Source: JBAXQQ01 sp037131695 (lineage in GTDB: Bacteria; Armatimonadota; Hebobacteria; CAIYQO01). Taken from it: a stretch of 21,943 nucleotides of DNA. The stretch lies in the NCBI GenBank assembly GCA_964638715.1, contig CAZWZF010000070.1, forward strand, positions 1 to 21,943, given 5' to 3'. A program made the translations under genes and the position numbers. Below, piece by piece: positions 7,848-15,477 of this stretch (positions within the stretch are counted from its first letter, which is position 1; each line of letters starts with the position of its first letter). The notes beneath the pieces were generated by a model that saw only the letters and a list, made by a program, of their open reading frames with translations, was not told the origin of the DNA and searched no databases.

Positions 7848-7916
7848 GGCATAATGAGGGAGTTATCTGCCGGTACCTACGGTTGGTCAGACCAGTAAGC
7901 TGACTTTAATTATGCC
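7848..7916 (-). ncRNA. Candidate structured RNA between the barrel-like gene and its terminator
   Basis: GGCATAAT 7848-7855 pairs perfectly with ATTATGCC 7909-7916, closing a multibranch structure. GTCAG 7886-7890 pairs with CTGAC 7900-7904, and CCG 7870-7872 with CGG 7880-7882. It is noticeably more G+C-rich than the surrounding intergenic DNA and is followed at once by the terminator at 7799-7843. It could be a 3' UTR element or a processed small RNA. No known riboswitch or tRNA signature (no T-loop) was found. Confidence 0.4.
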
Positions 7917-7947
7917 ACCGATTTGTTTCAAAAATGTTACAGGAAAT

Positions 7948-8352
7948 TTAAAATTGCCAGCCTATTGAAACACGGCCCGCGGTACTAATGTCTACAGATG
8001 GCCCACTGTAATGATTTTTGGCATTTGCCCATGTCCAACCAATAGATACAAATACTTTATTTGCTTCATTTGAATCGCCGGGATTTATATTGGCAACCCC
8101 GACAGTAACCCGACCGCGGGAAGCACTTTCTGATGGCTGCATATAGTATCGAGCACCACCGAACCAGCCGCCTTCCCCATTTAACCCTACACCAGCGGTA
8201 GCACTTACTTGATCAGTAAGACGATAATCAAAGTTCGCACCTAACTTTCCGTACTGGTCGCCATAACCAAAACCTGCGTGAACTTTTCCACCATCACCAG
8301 CAAATGCTGCGACTGACAGTGCTAAAACAACAGCAACTAATAAATAACGCAT
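7948..8352 (-). CDS. Small secreted beta-barrel-like outer membrane protein, function unknown
   Basis: A 134-residue protein with a clear signal peptide (MRYLLVAVVLALSVAAFA, cleavage expected after A18). The mature part of about 116 residues alternates polar and aromatic/hydrophobic positions, is rich in glycine (AGFGYGDQYG, GVGLNGEGGWFGG), and ends in IGWQF. A terminal phenylalanine is the usual recognition signal for insertion of outer membrane barrels by BamA. It is short for an eight-stranded barrel, perhaps eight short strands or a partial sheet. Start ATG 8352 has GGAG at 6 bp. It stands alone, with a terminator and structured RNA candidate downstream, and the prs terminator just upstream. 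No family could be named. Confidence 0.72.
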   Translation of the reverse strand: MRYLLVAVVLALSVAAFAGDGGKVHAGFGYGDQYGKLGANFDYRLTDQVSATAGVGLNGEGGWFGGARYYMQPSESASRGRVTVGVANINPGDSNEANKVFVSIGWTWANAKNHYSGPSVDISTAGRVSIGWQF

Positions 8353-8374
8353 TTTTTTCTCCTGCCTTTTTCTT

Positions 8375-8406
8375 TTAAACTTAATTTTTATTAAACTTAA
8401 TTTTTA
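8375..8406. repeat. Perfect 16-bp tandem duplication upstream of the barrel-like gene
   Basis: TTAAACTTAATTTTTA occurs at 8375-8390 and again, identically, at 8391-8406. On the minus strand it lies 23-54 bp upstream of the ATG. Its AATAAAAATTAAGTTTAATAA content could supply one or two alternative -10 boxes. Confidence 0.8.
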
Positions 8407-8423
8407 TTCCACAATACTATTAG

Positions 8424-8459
8424 TAAAAATGGAAGAGAAATAGTTTCACTTCTCTTCCA
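8424..8459 (-). terminator. Intrinsic terminator of the glmU-prs operon
   Basis: TGGAAGAGAA 8430-8439 pairs perfectly with TTCTCTTCCA 8450-8459 across a 10-base loop. On the minus strand the stem runs into TTTTTAC. It lies 30 bp past the prs stop. Confidence 0.85.
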
Positions 8460-8488
8460 AAAAATGATAATTATTTCAATAAATTCTA

Positions 8489-9454
8489 TTATCTGCTTTC
8501 ATCTACCCAGAACTTGTCGTAAATTGATGACAACGACTGGTCGTTGTGAATGCGACGGATACCTTCTGCCAGCATGTGAGATACTGTCAATTGTTCGATT
8601 TTATCAATTCGTTTTTCTGGTGTTAATGGAATTGTATCTGTTACAACCAATTTCTTAATTGGAGAATCCTGCAATCTTTTAATAGCTGGTCCGCTCAACA
8701 CGCCATGAGTTGCGCAAGCGTAAATATCTGTTGCGCCGCGTTCCATTAACGCATTAGCTCCAGCTACTAATGAACCGGCAGTATCTACAATGTCATCAAC
8801 GATAATTACGCGCTTGCCGCGAACATCACCGATTACATTCAATACTTCGCACTGATTTGGTTCCGGTCGGCGCTTTGCAATGATAGCTATGTCGCAGCCA
8901 AGACTGTCTGCCATCTGGGTTGCGCGTCCCAGACCGCCGACGTCTGGTGATACTACAATGGTGTTGTTATCGCGGATTCCATGAGTGTGGAAATATTGTG
9001 CTAATAATGGACCAGCGGGAAGATGGTCAACCGGCATATTGAAAAATCCCTGGATTGTCAGCACGTGCAAGTCTACGAAGAAAATACGGGTAGCACCGGC
9101 AACTGAAATAAGGTCAGACATTAAACGGGCGGCAATCGGTTCGCGGGGTTTTACTTTCTTTTCCTGCCGGGCATATCCGAAGTATGGAATTACTGCGGTG
9201 ATTCTGCGGGCAGATGCACGCTTCAGAGCATCCAGAATAATCAGAAGCTCCAGCAAGGTGTCGCTGGTTGGTGGACAGGTAGGTTGAACGACAAATACAT
9301 CCATACCGCGTACACTTTCCTGTACCTGTACACGTATTTCACCATCGCTGAATCGTGTAATTAATGTATCCAGCAGCTTAATGCCAAGATGCTCAGCAAT
9401 CGACTTGCCCAGCTCTGGGTTTGCAGTGCCAGTTATCACACGTAAATCGTTCAT
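8489..9454 (-). CDS. prs: Ribose-phosphate pyrophosphokinase (PRPP synthetase)
   Basis: A 321-residue enzyme transferring pyrophosphate from ATP to ribose 5-phosphate, giving PRPP for nucleotides, histidine and tryptophan. FSDGEI is at 35-40. The flexible catalytic loop RQEKKVKPREP is at 96-106, DLH at 128-130 with IQGFF after it, VSPDVGG at 168-174, and the PRPP loop VDDIVDTAGS at 219-228. I chose ATG 9454, with GGGGAG 5 bp upstream and 16 bp after the glmU stop. A GTG at 9478 is in frame but would overlap glmU and lacks its own ribosome site. glmU-prs is a widely conserved gene pair. The terminator at 8424-8459 closes the unit. PRPP made here is used by TrpD, encoded farther along. Confidence 0.97.
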   Translation of the reverse strand: MNDLRVITGTANPELGKSIAEHLGIKLLDTLITRFSDGEIRVQVQESVRGMDVFVVQPTCPPTSDTLLELLIILDALKRASARRITAVIPYFGYARQEKKVKPREPIAARLMSDLISVAGATRIFFVDLHVLTIQGFFNMPVDHLPAGPLLAQYFHTHGIRDNNTIVVSPDVGGLGRATQMADSLGCDIAIIAKRRPEPNQCEVLNVIGDVRGKRVIIVDDIVDTAGSLVAGANALMERGATDIYACATHGVLSGPAIKRLQDSPIKKLVVTDTIPLTPEKRIDKIEQLTVSHMLAEGIRRIHNDQSLSSIYDKFWVDESR

Positions 9455-9470
9455 GTTAACTCCCCTTTGT

Positions 9471-10826
9471 TTACTCACGGTCGCGCACTATACGCGCCGG
9501 TACGCCATAAGCCATTTTATTATCCGGAATATCTTTTGTCACAACGCTGCCGGCACCTGTAAGAGCATTGTCGCCAATATTAATTGGCGCAACGATAAGG
9601 GTACCACTGCCGATAAATGCTTTATTGCCGATTGTTGTCTTGTGCTTCTTCTTGCCGTCGTAATTGCATGTAACGGTGTCAGCCCCAATATTTACATCCT
9701 CACCCAGTGTAGTGTCACCAAGGTAGCCTAAATGATGAACCTTGGAGCGCTCGCCAACTTTTGTATTCTTCATTTCGCTGAAGTTGCCAACCTGACCCCC
9801 GGTGCAAATCTCACAACCGGGACGCAATCTGCTGAATGGTCCTACTTCTGCCCCACTGCGCAATATAGATTTTTCCACACGTGAAGATATAACATTGCAA
9901 TTATCTTCAATAACCGCATCGAATAATTGCGACGATGGGCCAATCACACAATCTTCACCAATTTTAGTCTTGCCAAAAATCATGGTGAACGGATGAATCA
10001 CAGTATCCTGGCCAATTTCAACATCCAATTCAATGAACGTTGATTTCGGGTCTGTAATTGTCACCCCATTTTCCATGTGTTTTTTGCAAATATCTTTGCG
10101 AAGCACTTCTTCTGCCTCTGCCAATTGCACTCTATCATTTATACCCGCTACAATTTCTTCGTTATCAGCAATTACAGCACCTACACGATGTCCATCATTT
10201 ATTAATATTTCAATGACATCGGTAAGGTATAATTCGTTCTGGTCGTTATCCGGGGTGATTCGCTGCAATGCGTTAAATAATAATTTCGCGTCAAAGCAAT
10301 AAGTTCCCGCATTAATTTCTTTCACTGCGTATTCTGCCGGCGAGGCATCGCGCGCCTCAACAATTTTCAAAACATTACCGCCATCAATATCACGGATAAT
10401 TCTGCCGTATTTCCCCGGATTTTCGTAAATAGCAGTCAGCAATGTCGCAGCATTTCCATCAGCATGATGCTTATTGACCATTTCACTCATTACTTCCGCA
10501 GGTAATAACGGGACATCTACGCAATGTACAAAAACGGTGCCGTCAAAATCTTTCAGTGCTTCGGTTGTCATCATAACGGCATGACCAGTACCATTCTGCG
10601 GCACTTGCAGCGCATATTCAACGCCATCGCCTATCGCGGCTTTTACTGCATCCGCCTGATGACCAACAACCATAATTACGCGGTCAATACCGGCAGCACG
10701 AGCAGCACGCACCGGAAAATAAGCTAATGGCTGGCCACATAACATTGCCAACGCTTTAGCCTTTTTCGACTTCATGCGCGTACCTTTTCCAGCTCCCAAA
10801 ATAACAGCTACTACATTTTCTCGCAC
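9471..10826 (-). CDS. glmU: Bifunctional UDP-GlcNAc pyrophosphorylase / glucosamine-1-phosphate acetyltransferase
   Basis: A 451-residue bifunctional enzyme. The C-terminal half acetylates GlcN-1-P and the N-terminal half uridylylates it to UDP-GlcNAc, the precursor of peptidoglycan and lipid A. The uridylyltransferase loop is LGAGKGTRM near residues 9-18, followed by QNGTGHAVM and VDVPLL. The left-handed beta-helix begins near residue 245, with the acetyltransferase signatures RLRPG, HHLGYLGD, NYDGKKKH and GSGTLIVAP. Start GTG 10826 has GGGAG at 8 bp. A TTG at 10841 is in frame but contains that ribosome site. QNGTGHA carries asparagine where many GlmU have leucine (QLGTGHA), a minor oddity. 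It lies close behind a terminator-like hairpin after leuB. Confidence 0.96.
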   Translation of the reverse strand: MRENVVAVILGAGKGTRMKSKKAKALAMLCGQPLAYFPVRAARAAGIDRVIMVVGHQADAVKAAIGDGVEYALQVPQNGTGHAVMMTTEALKDFDGTVFVHCVDVPLLPAEVMSEMVNKHHADGNAATLLTAIYENPGKYGRIIRDIDGGNVLKIVEARDASPAEYAVKEINAGTYCFDAKLLFNALQRITPDNDQNELYLTDVIEILINDGHRVGAVIADNEEIVAGINDRVQLAEAEEVLRKDICKKHMENGVTITDPKSTFIELDVEIGQDTVIHPFTMIFGKTKIGEDCVIGPSSQLFDAVIEDNCNVISSRVEKSILRSGAEVGPFSRLRPGCEICTGGQVGNFSEMKNTKVGERSKVHHLGYLGDTTLGEDVNIGADTVTCNYDGKKKHKTTIGNKAFIGSGTLIVAPINIGDNALTGAGSVVTKDIPDNKMAYGVPARIVRDRE

Positions 10827-10849
10827 TGTATTTGCTCCCAATTAAACAC

Positions 10850-10876
10850 AAAAAGGGATGCATTTTTATGCATCCC
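10850..10876 (-). terminator. Terminator-like hairpin between leuB and glmU
   Basis: GGGATGCAT 10855-10863 pairs perfectly with ATGCATCCC 10868-10876 around a TTTT loop. On the minus strand it is followed by TTTTTGTGTTT. It lies 10 bp after leuB and only 24 bp before the glmU GTG, so it also forms the 5' edge of any glmU-specific transcript. Confidence 0.82.
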
Positions 10877-10885
10877 CTTAATATA

Positions 10886-11938
10886 CTATTTCAAAAATCC
10901 AGCTACTAAATCGCCACATTCATCTGTGGGGATAATTCCCACATCCAGACTGGGTATGCGGCCGGTGGCGAGAGCGGAAATCACCGCATCCTCAACATCT
11001 TTCGCTGCTGCTTTTTCACCCAGACTATCCAGCATCATTGCCGCTGCCAATATTGTAGCTAACGGACTGACGGTATTTTGTCCGGTGAATTGCGGTGCGC
11101 TGCCATGAACCGGTTCAAACATTGATACGCCTTCAGGATTTAAATTTCCTGATGGTGCAATACCTATGCCACCCTGTGTAATTGCGCCAAGGTCAGTGAT
11201 AATATCGCCAAACATATTTGTTGTTACAATAACATCATAACGATGCGGTTCTTTCACCATAAACATACAGCAAGCATCAACATAAGCATGATCTTGTTGT
11301 ACATCAGGATATTCTTTGCCAACTTCTTTGAATACCCGCTGCCATAAATCATGCCCGTAAGTCATAACATTTGATTTATCTACCAGGGTTAATTTTTTAC
11401 GTGGCCGGGTGCGAGCCAATTCATATGCGTAACGAATACATCTCTCAACGCCCATTCTGGTGTAAATAGCAACCTGGGTTGCCACTTCATTTGGCTGACC
11501 TTTATGGGTGAAACCGCCGGTACCGACATACAGGTCTTCAGTATTCTCACGTACTACAATGTAATCGATATCAGCGGGAGTAACATCTTTCAAAGGCGAA
11601 TTAACGTTTGGATATAATTTCACAGGACGAAGATTAATATACTGATCTAAACCAAAGCGCAATCCCAGCAGCAACTGCTGTTCGATAATACCTGCTTTAA
11701 CATCGGGACGACCGACGGCTCCAAGAAAAATCGCATCGTAACCTTTCATTACTTCTATTGCGTTTTCCGGCATGACTTCGCCAATAGAAACGTAACGACC
11801 ACCACCCCAGTCAAAATATTCATAATCAAATTTAATTGAATATTTTTTCGAGATAGTATCGAGTATTTTAATACCTTCGCGAATAACTTCTGGACCAATT
11901 CCATCGCCGGGAATAACAGCAATCTTATATGATGCCAC
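10886..11938 (-). CDS. leuB: Isopropylmalate dehydrogenase-type beta-decarboxylating dehydrogenase
   Basis: A 350-residue NAD-dependent enzyme of the isocitrate/isopropylmalate dehydrogenase family. In leucine synthesis it oxidises 3-isopropylmalate to 2-oxoisocaproate. GDGIGPEV is at 11-18, LRPVKLYP at 103-110, RENTEDLYVGTGG at 130-142, TTNMFGDIITDL at 239-250 and FEPVHGSAP at 274-282. The RENTEDLYVG loop differs from the RELTGGIYFG of classical LeuB and is also seen in tartrate, isocitrate or homoisocitrate enzymes, so specificity is not certain. leuD in the same window favours leucine synthesis. Start GTG 11938 has GGAGG at 7 bp and a promoter at 11972-12001, giving a leader of about 25 nt with no T-box or attenuator. 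It ends in the hairpin at 10850-10876. Confidence 0.88.
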   Translation of the reverse strand: MASYKIAVIPGDGIGPEVIREGIKILDTISKKYSIKFDYEYFDWGGGRYVSIGEVMPENAIEVMKGYDAIFLGAVGRPDVKAGIIEQQLLLGLRFGLDQYINLRPVKLYPNVNSPLKDVTPADIDYIVVRENTEDLYVGTGGFTHKGQPNEVATQVAIYTRMGVERCIRYAYELARTRPRKKLTLVDKSNVMTYGHDLWQRVFKEVGKEYPDVQQDHAYVDACCMFMVKEPHRYDVIVTTNMFGDIITDLGAITQGGIGIAPSGNLNPEGVSMFEPVHGSAPQFTGQNTVSPLATILAAAMMLDSLGEKAAAKDVEDAVISALATGRIPSLDVGIIPTDECGDLVAGFLK

Positions 11939-11971
11939 TTGATTTCCTCCGGTTGTAACTTTGAACGACTA

Positions 11972-12001
11972 ATTTTACCTTTTTTTAGCCTGCTTTGACA
12001 A
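11972..12001 (-). promoter_or_regulatory. leuB promoter
   Basis: TTGTCA (12001-11996), 18-bp spacer, TAAAAT (11977-11972). The start codon is about 34 bp past the -10. It is the same -35 and spacing as the promoters at 13666, 15419 and 18375. Confidence 0.65.
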
Positions 12002-12039
12002 CCAGCAGAAACCATTTACTAACATATAATTTATTAAAA

Positions 12040-12086
12040 ACAAATAAAAAATGCCCCGGATGCATTTTATACACCCGGGGCATTTT
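12040..12086 (-). terminator. Terminator of the first fibronectin-III-like gene
   Basis: AAAATGCCCCGG 12048-12059 pairs with CCGGGGCATTTT 12075-12086, 12 bp with a 15-base loop. The minus strand continues with TTTTTTATTTG. It lies 12 bp after the stop and has A/T tracts on both sides, so it could act in both directions. Confidence 0.9.
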
Positions 12087-12098
12087 ATTAGTTAAAAA

Positions 12099-13625
12099 TT
12101 ATTTTCTGTAAGTATTAATTGTTACAGATGCATTAATCGCAGCGTTATCTGCATAAGCAGCGGTGATTGTATTGGAAATCTGTGATGCTGCACTGCTTCC
12201 CGATGAAGGAGTCACGTCAGCACGCAGGCAATAACTTCCAAATGCTGCCAACTTAATTGAATAAGTTGAAACGGTTGAGTTATTTACAATTTGCTTGGTA
12301 ATTAACTTGCCAGCACCATCAAAGTAGTTTACTGTCCAGCCAGTCTGTCCGCCAGTAGCAGTTAATGATATTACAACAGCGCGACTGGCGGTATTTTTCA
12401 CAGAAATGTAATACGATGATGTACGATTCCCGGCAACGGTTGCTGACGCAGCAATATCACCGGCATCAGCTATTTTGCTGCGTACTTTCATTTCTAAACC
12501 ATCGGCAATTTGCAATACTTCAGTTGTAAAACTGCTGATTGGAGACCAATCGGTGACAGTCCCATTTCCAACTGCACGTACTCGCCAATAAATGGTAACA
12601 CCTTGCGGTTGAATCGGTAATTTAACTGAAGTAGTTGGAATTAATTCTGACCCAAATACTAAGTATCTGAATGAAGAATCTTTTGCAGCCTGTACATGAT
12701 AATAACGTGCGCCATCAACACCAGTCCAGCTTAATTCCGGGATAACACCTGATGTTGCCCCAACGGTAGGAGCAATAATCTCCGGGGTTTTCATTTTTAC
12801 TACAACCTTGGCTGTGTTAAATGCCCAAACCTGCGACCATTCACTGTCTTTAATAGTTGTTGTAGCAGTTGTTGTTCCGGCAGTAATTGCATCAGTTGTC
12901 GGTGCAATAGCCTTTACACGCCAATAATAATGGGTGTCGGCGGTTAAGTTTTGTGGTGAATATGAAGCAACTGTTAATCCGGTTACTTCTACTAATCCGA
13001 CAGTAAACTTCGAGTCAGTTGCAATCTGTATGTTATAGGTTGCTGATGTATTCATGGCGCGCCATGTTAAATTAGTAGTAACAGCTACTCCGAATGCACC
13101 ATTTAAAGGTGTTAACAACTGTGGAGCCGGCAGAGTTACAGTTTTAACTTCTGGAGTTGGCGGTGTAACTACTACTGTTGCCGGTTTAATTGTAAATGCT
13201 CTTACCAGCGACCAGTTGCTTTCCAGCAAGTATGACGGTACGCCCAATGTCTGAGATTGATTCGTTTGCGCATTCAAAGTAAATATATCATTAGTCGGCA
13301 TTGCTTTCACACGCCAGAAATATTTACCAGCAGTTAAATTATCGAGCGAGTAAGTATTTCCTCCTGTTGCGGTATAAGTATTTACCCCATTTCCAGTAAA
13401 CTTTTCATTATTTGCAACTTGAATGGTATAGTATGATGCGTTAGCAACACTACGCCAGGTTAACTCAACAGTCGTTAATTCAAGAGATGAATTATTTGTT
13501 GGAGAAACCAAAACTGGTGCTTCCAAACGAGTTAATTTAGGGATTACAACATCGCCACCCTGTGCGAATGCAATATTGCATATACAAAATAACGCAATTA
13601 GTGCGAGGGAGAATATTTTACGCAT
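12099..13625 (-). CDS. Secreted protein with three fibronectin-III-like domains and a C-terminal beta-sandwich (copy A)
   Basis: A 508-residue exported protein. The signal peptide ends AFA at 19-21, with Q22 the new N-terminus. Three repeated domains at about 36-146, 166-272 and 280-368 share the pattern P-x-LL-x-P-x-NGA, LTWRA, Y-x-IQIATDSKF, YYWRVKA and W-x-x-SFT, typical of FN3-like modules in bacterial surface proteins. The C-terminal unit at 375-508 starts LEMKVRSK and includes GNRTSSYYISVKNTASRAV and GWTVNYFD, resembling NEW3/CARDB-type sandwiches, an inference. There is no cell-wall or membrane anchor. Start ATG 13625 has AGAGGTGAT just upstream. It is a paralogue of the next upstream gene, with its own promoter and terminator. 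Likely adhesive or matrix-related; no enzyme motif is seen. Confidence 0.85.
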   Translation of the reverse strand: MRKIFSLALIALFCICNIAFAQGGDVVIPKLTRLEAPVLVSPTNNSSLELTTVELTWRSVANASYYTIQVANNEKFTGNGVNTYTATGGNTYSLDNLTAGKYFWRVKAMPTNDIFTLNAQTNQSQTLGVPSYLLESNWSLVRAFTIKPATVVVTPPTPEVKTVTLPAPQLLTPLNGAFGVAVTTNLTWRAMNTSATYNIQIATDSKFTVGLVEVTGLTVASYSPQNLTADTHYYWRVKAIAPTTDAITAGTTTATTTIKDSEWSQVWAFNTAKVVVKMKTPEIIAPTVGATSGVIPELSWTGVDGARYYHVQAAKDSSFRYLVFGSELIPTTSVKLPIQPQGVTIYWRVRAVGNGTVTDWSPISSFTTEVLQIADGLEMKVRSKIADAGDIAASATVAGNRTSSYYISVKNTASRAVVISLTATGGQTGWTVNYFDGAGKLITKQIVNNSTVSTYSIKLAAFGSYCLRADVTPSSGSSAASQISNTITAAYADNAAINASVTINTYRK

Positions 13626-13665
13626 TTTTAATCACCTCTTGGCTAATTAGCCTTTCATTTTTTAT

Positions 13666-13695
13666 AGTTTACTTTAATACGACTTGTTTTGACAA
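13666..13695 (-). promoter_or_regulatory. Promoter of fibronectin-III-like copy A
   Basis: TTGTCA (13695-13690), 18-bp spacer, TAAACT (13671-13666). The spacer ends in TATTAAAG exactly as in the copy B promoter. Confidence 0.65.
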
Positions 13696-13741
13696 TCAGT
13701 TGCAATTATTTTATTGAAGCCATTTACTAACATATAATTTA

Positions 13742-13785
13742 TTAAAAAAAAGCCCCGGATGCAATTTTTACACCCGGGGCATTTT
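13742..13785 (-). terminator. Terminator of fibronectin-III-like copy B
   Basis: GCCCCGG 13752-13758 pairs with CCGGGGC 13774-13780. The minus strand then has eight T residues. It is a diverged copy of the terminator at 12040-12086, with the same loop core (GGATGCA...TACACCC). Confidence 0.9.
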
Positions 13786-13797
13786 ATAAATTTAAAA

Positions 13798-15384
13798 TTA
13801 TTTTCTATAAGTATTAATGGTTACTGATGCATTAATCGCGGCGTTATCAGCATAAGCAGCGGTAATTGTATTAGTAAGTTGTGATGCTGCATTGCTTCCA
13901 GAGGAAGGGGTAATATCAGCACGCAGGTAATAACTTCCAAATGCAGGCAACTTAATTAAATATGTTGATACTGTTGAATTATTAACTATCTGCTTGGTTA
14001 TTACCTTTCCTGTGTCATCAAAATAATTAACAGTCCAACCTGCCTGACCACCAGTTGCAATTAGTGAAACGACCACTGCACGGCTGGCGGTATTTTTTAC
14101 CGAAATATAATATGATGACGTTCGATTGCCAACTACTGTTATTGAAGATGAGATATCACCAGCATCACTAATTTTACTGCGAACTTTCATTTCTAAACTA
14201 TCTGCTGTCTGCAAAGTTTCAGTTACAAAACTACTTATTGCAGTCCAGTTAGTTATTGCACCGTTGCCGACTGCACGAACGCGCCAATAAATAGTTACAC
14301 CTTGTGGTTGAGCTGGCAATTTCACTGATGTTGTTGACACTAATTCTGACCCAAACACTAAATATCTGAATGATGTATCTTTTGCAGCCTGTACATGATA
14401 ATAACGAGCACCTTCAACAGTAGTCCAACTTAATTCAGGAATAACACCACTTATTGCGTTTGCATCAGGAGCAATAATCTCAGGAACAGTCAACTTCACA
14501 CCAGTTTTCGCTGTATTGAATGCCCATACTTGCGACCACTCTCCTGTTATAATATTTGAAGTATTAGTCGCTGATACAATAGCTTTAACACGCCAGTAAT
14601 AATGGGTGTTTTCCTGCAAGTTTTGTATAGCATACAATGGGACAGTTAAGCCTGTTACATCTTCAATAATGGTATTAAATTTTGAATCTGTAGCAATCTG
14701 CACATCGTATGTTGCCTGTATATTATTCATAGCACGCCATGTCAGGTTAGAAATGACTGGTACTGCAAAAGCACCGTTTAATGGTGATAATAACTGAGGC
14801 GCTACTTTCATAGATTTAACTTCAGGAGTCTGTTGTGGATCAACTATCTGTTGTGAGGATGTTATTGTAAATGAACGAACAAGCGACCAATTGCTTTCTA
14901 CATAATTAATTCGACTTAAAATTTGTTGAATAGGTGGTTGAGCCTGTTGCGTTTGTTGTGACTGATTTAAAGTTGGAGTTGGAACCGGGGACGGAGGCAT
15001 ATTCGGAAAAGCAAAAGTGGTCGTTGGCATTGCTTTGACACGCCAAAAATATTGACCATCTGATAAACCGCTAAGCTGTAAATTACTGGAATTTGAAACA
15101 TTTGATGAAACCACACCATTACCAATAAAGGTATTAGAATTTTTTGATACCTGTACCATATAATTTGTAGTATTAACAACTTGATCCCATGTCAACAACA
15201 CATTTGTTGAATTCAAAGATGTATTATTTAGTGGAGTTAATAAAGAAGGTGTAGCAAGTTGAGTTCCTACGGTTCTATTTGGATTAACTCTAATTAATAT
15301 GGATGTGGATGATGCAACCTGTGCAAATGCAAGATTGCAAATGCCAAATATCGCAAATAATGCGACGGAGAGTAATTTACTCAT
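13798..15384 (-). CDS. Secreted protein with three fibronectin-III-like domains and a C-terminal beta-sandwich (copy B)
   Basis: A 528-residue paralogue of copy A. The signal peptide is MSKLLSVALFAIFGICNLAFA with Q22 following. FN3-like domains lie at about 45-175, 194-292 and 300-390, and the shared C-terminal domain at about 396-528. The C-terminal domain is about 85% identical to copy A by eye, while the first domain has diverged most. Copy B carries a Pro/Gln-rich insert at about 128-157 (NMPPSPVPTPTLNQSQQTQQ region) that copy A lacks. ATG 15384 was chosen because AGAGG lies 8 bp upstream; an in-frame GTG at 15393 overlaps that ribosome site. It has its own promoter (perfect TATAAT) and terminator, so it is regulated separately from copy A, though by a near-identical promoter. 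Confidence 0.85.
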   Translation of the reverse strand: MSKLLSVALFAIFGICNLAFAQVASSTSILIRVNPNRTVGTQLATPSLLTPLNNTSLNSTNVLLTWDQVVNTTNYMVQVSKNSNTFIGNGVVSSNVSNSSNLQLSGLSDGQYFWRVKAMPTTTFAFPNMPPSPVPTPTLNQSQQTQQAQPPIQQILSRINYVESNWSLVRSFTITSSQQIVDPQQTPEVKSMKVAPQLLSPLNGAFAVPVISNLTWRAMNNIQATYDVQIATDSKFNTIIEDVTGLTVPLYAIQNLQENTHYYWRVKAIVSATNTSNIITGEWSQVWAFNTAKTGVKLTVPEIIAPDANAISGVIPELSWTTVEGARYYHVQAAKDTSFRYLVFGSELVSTTSVKLPAQPQGVTIYWRVRAVGNGAITNWTAISSFVTETLQTADSLEMKVRSKISDAGDISSSITVVGNRTSSYYISVKNTASRAVVVSLIATGGQAGWTVNYFDDTGKVITKQIVNNSTVSTYLIKLPAFGSYYLRADITPSSGSNAASQLTNTITAAYADNAAINASVTINTYRK

Positions 15385-15418
15385 TTTCAACACCTCTTGG
15401 CTACATAGCTTTTTTTAT

Positions 15419-15448
15419 ATTATACTTTAATATGATATATTTTGACAA
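15419..15448 (-). promoter_or_regulatory. Promoter of fibronectin-III-like copy B
   Basis: TTGTCA (15448-15443), 18-bp spacer, perfect TATAAT (15424-15419), 35 bp before the ATG. Confidence 0.75.
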
Positions 15449-15477
15449 ACAGAAATTATTTCTTTAAAAAAACATTT

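Noticed and set aside
7848..7920. A tRNA gene suggested by the GGCATAAT/ATTATGCC closing stem
   Set aside because: There is no T-arm consensus (TTCGAAT-type), D-loop GG or anticodon arm in place.
7848..7920. A c-di-GMP (GEMM) or fluoride riboswitch
   Set aside because: The conserved core strings of those classes are missing, and the element lies after a gene, not before one.
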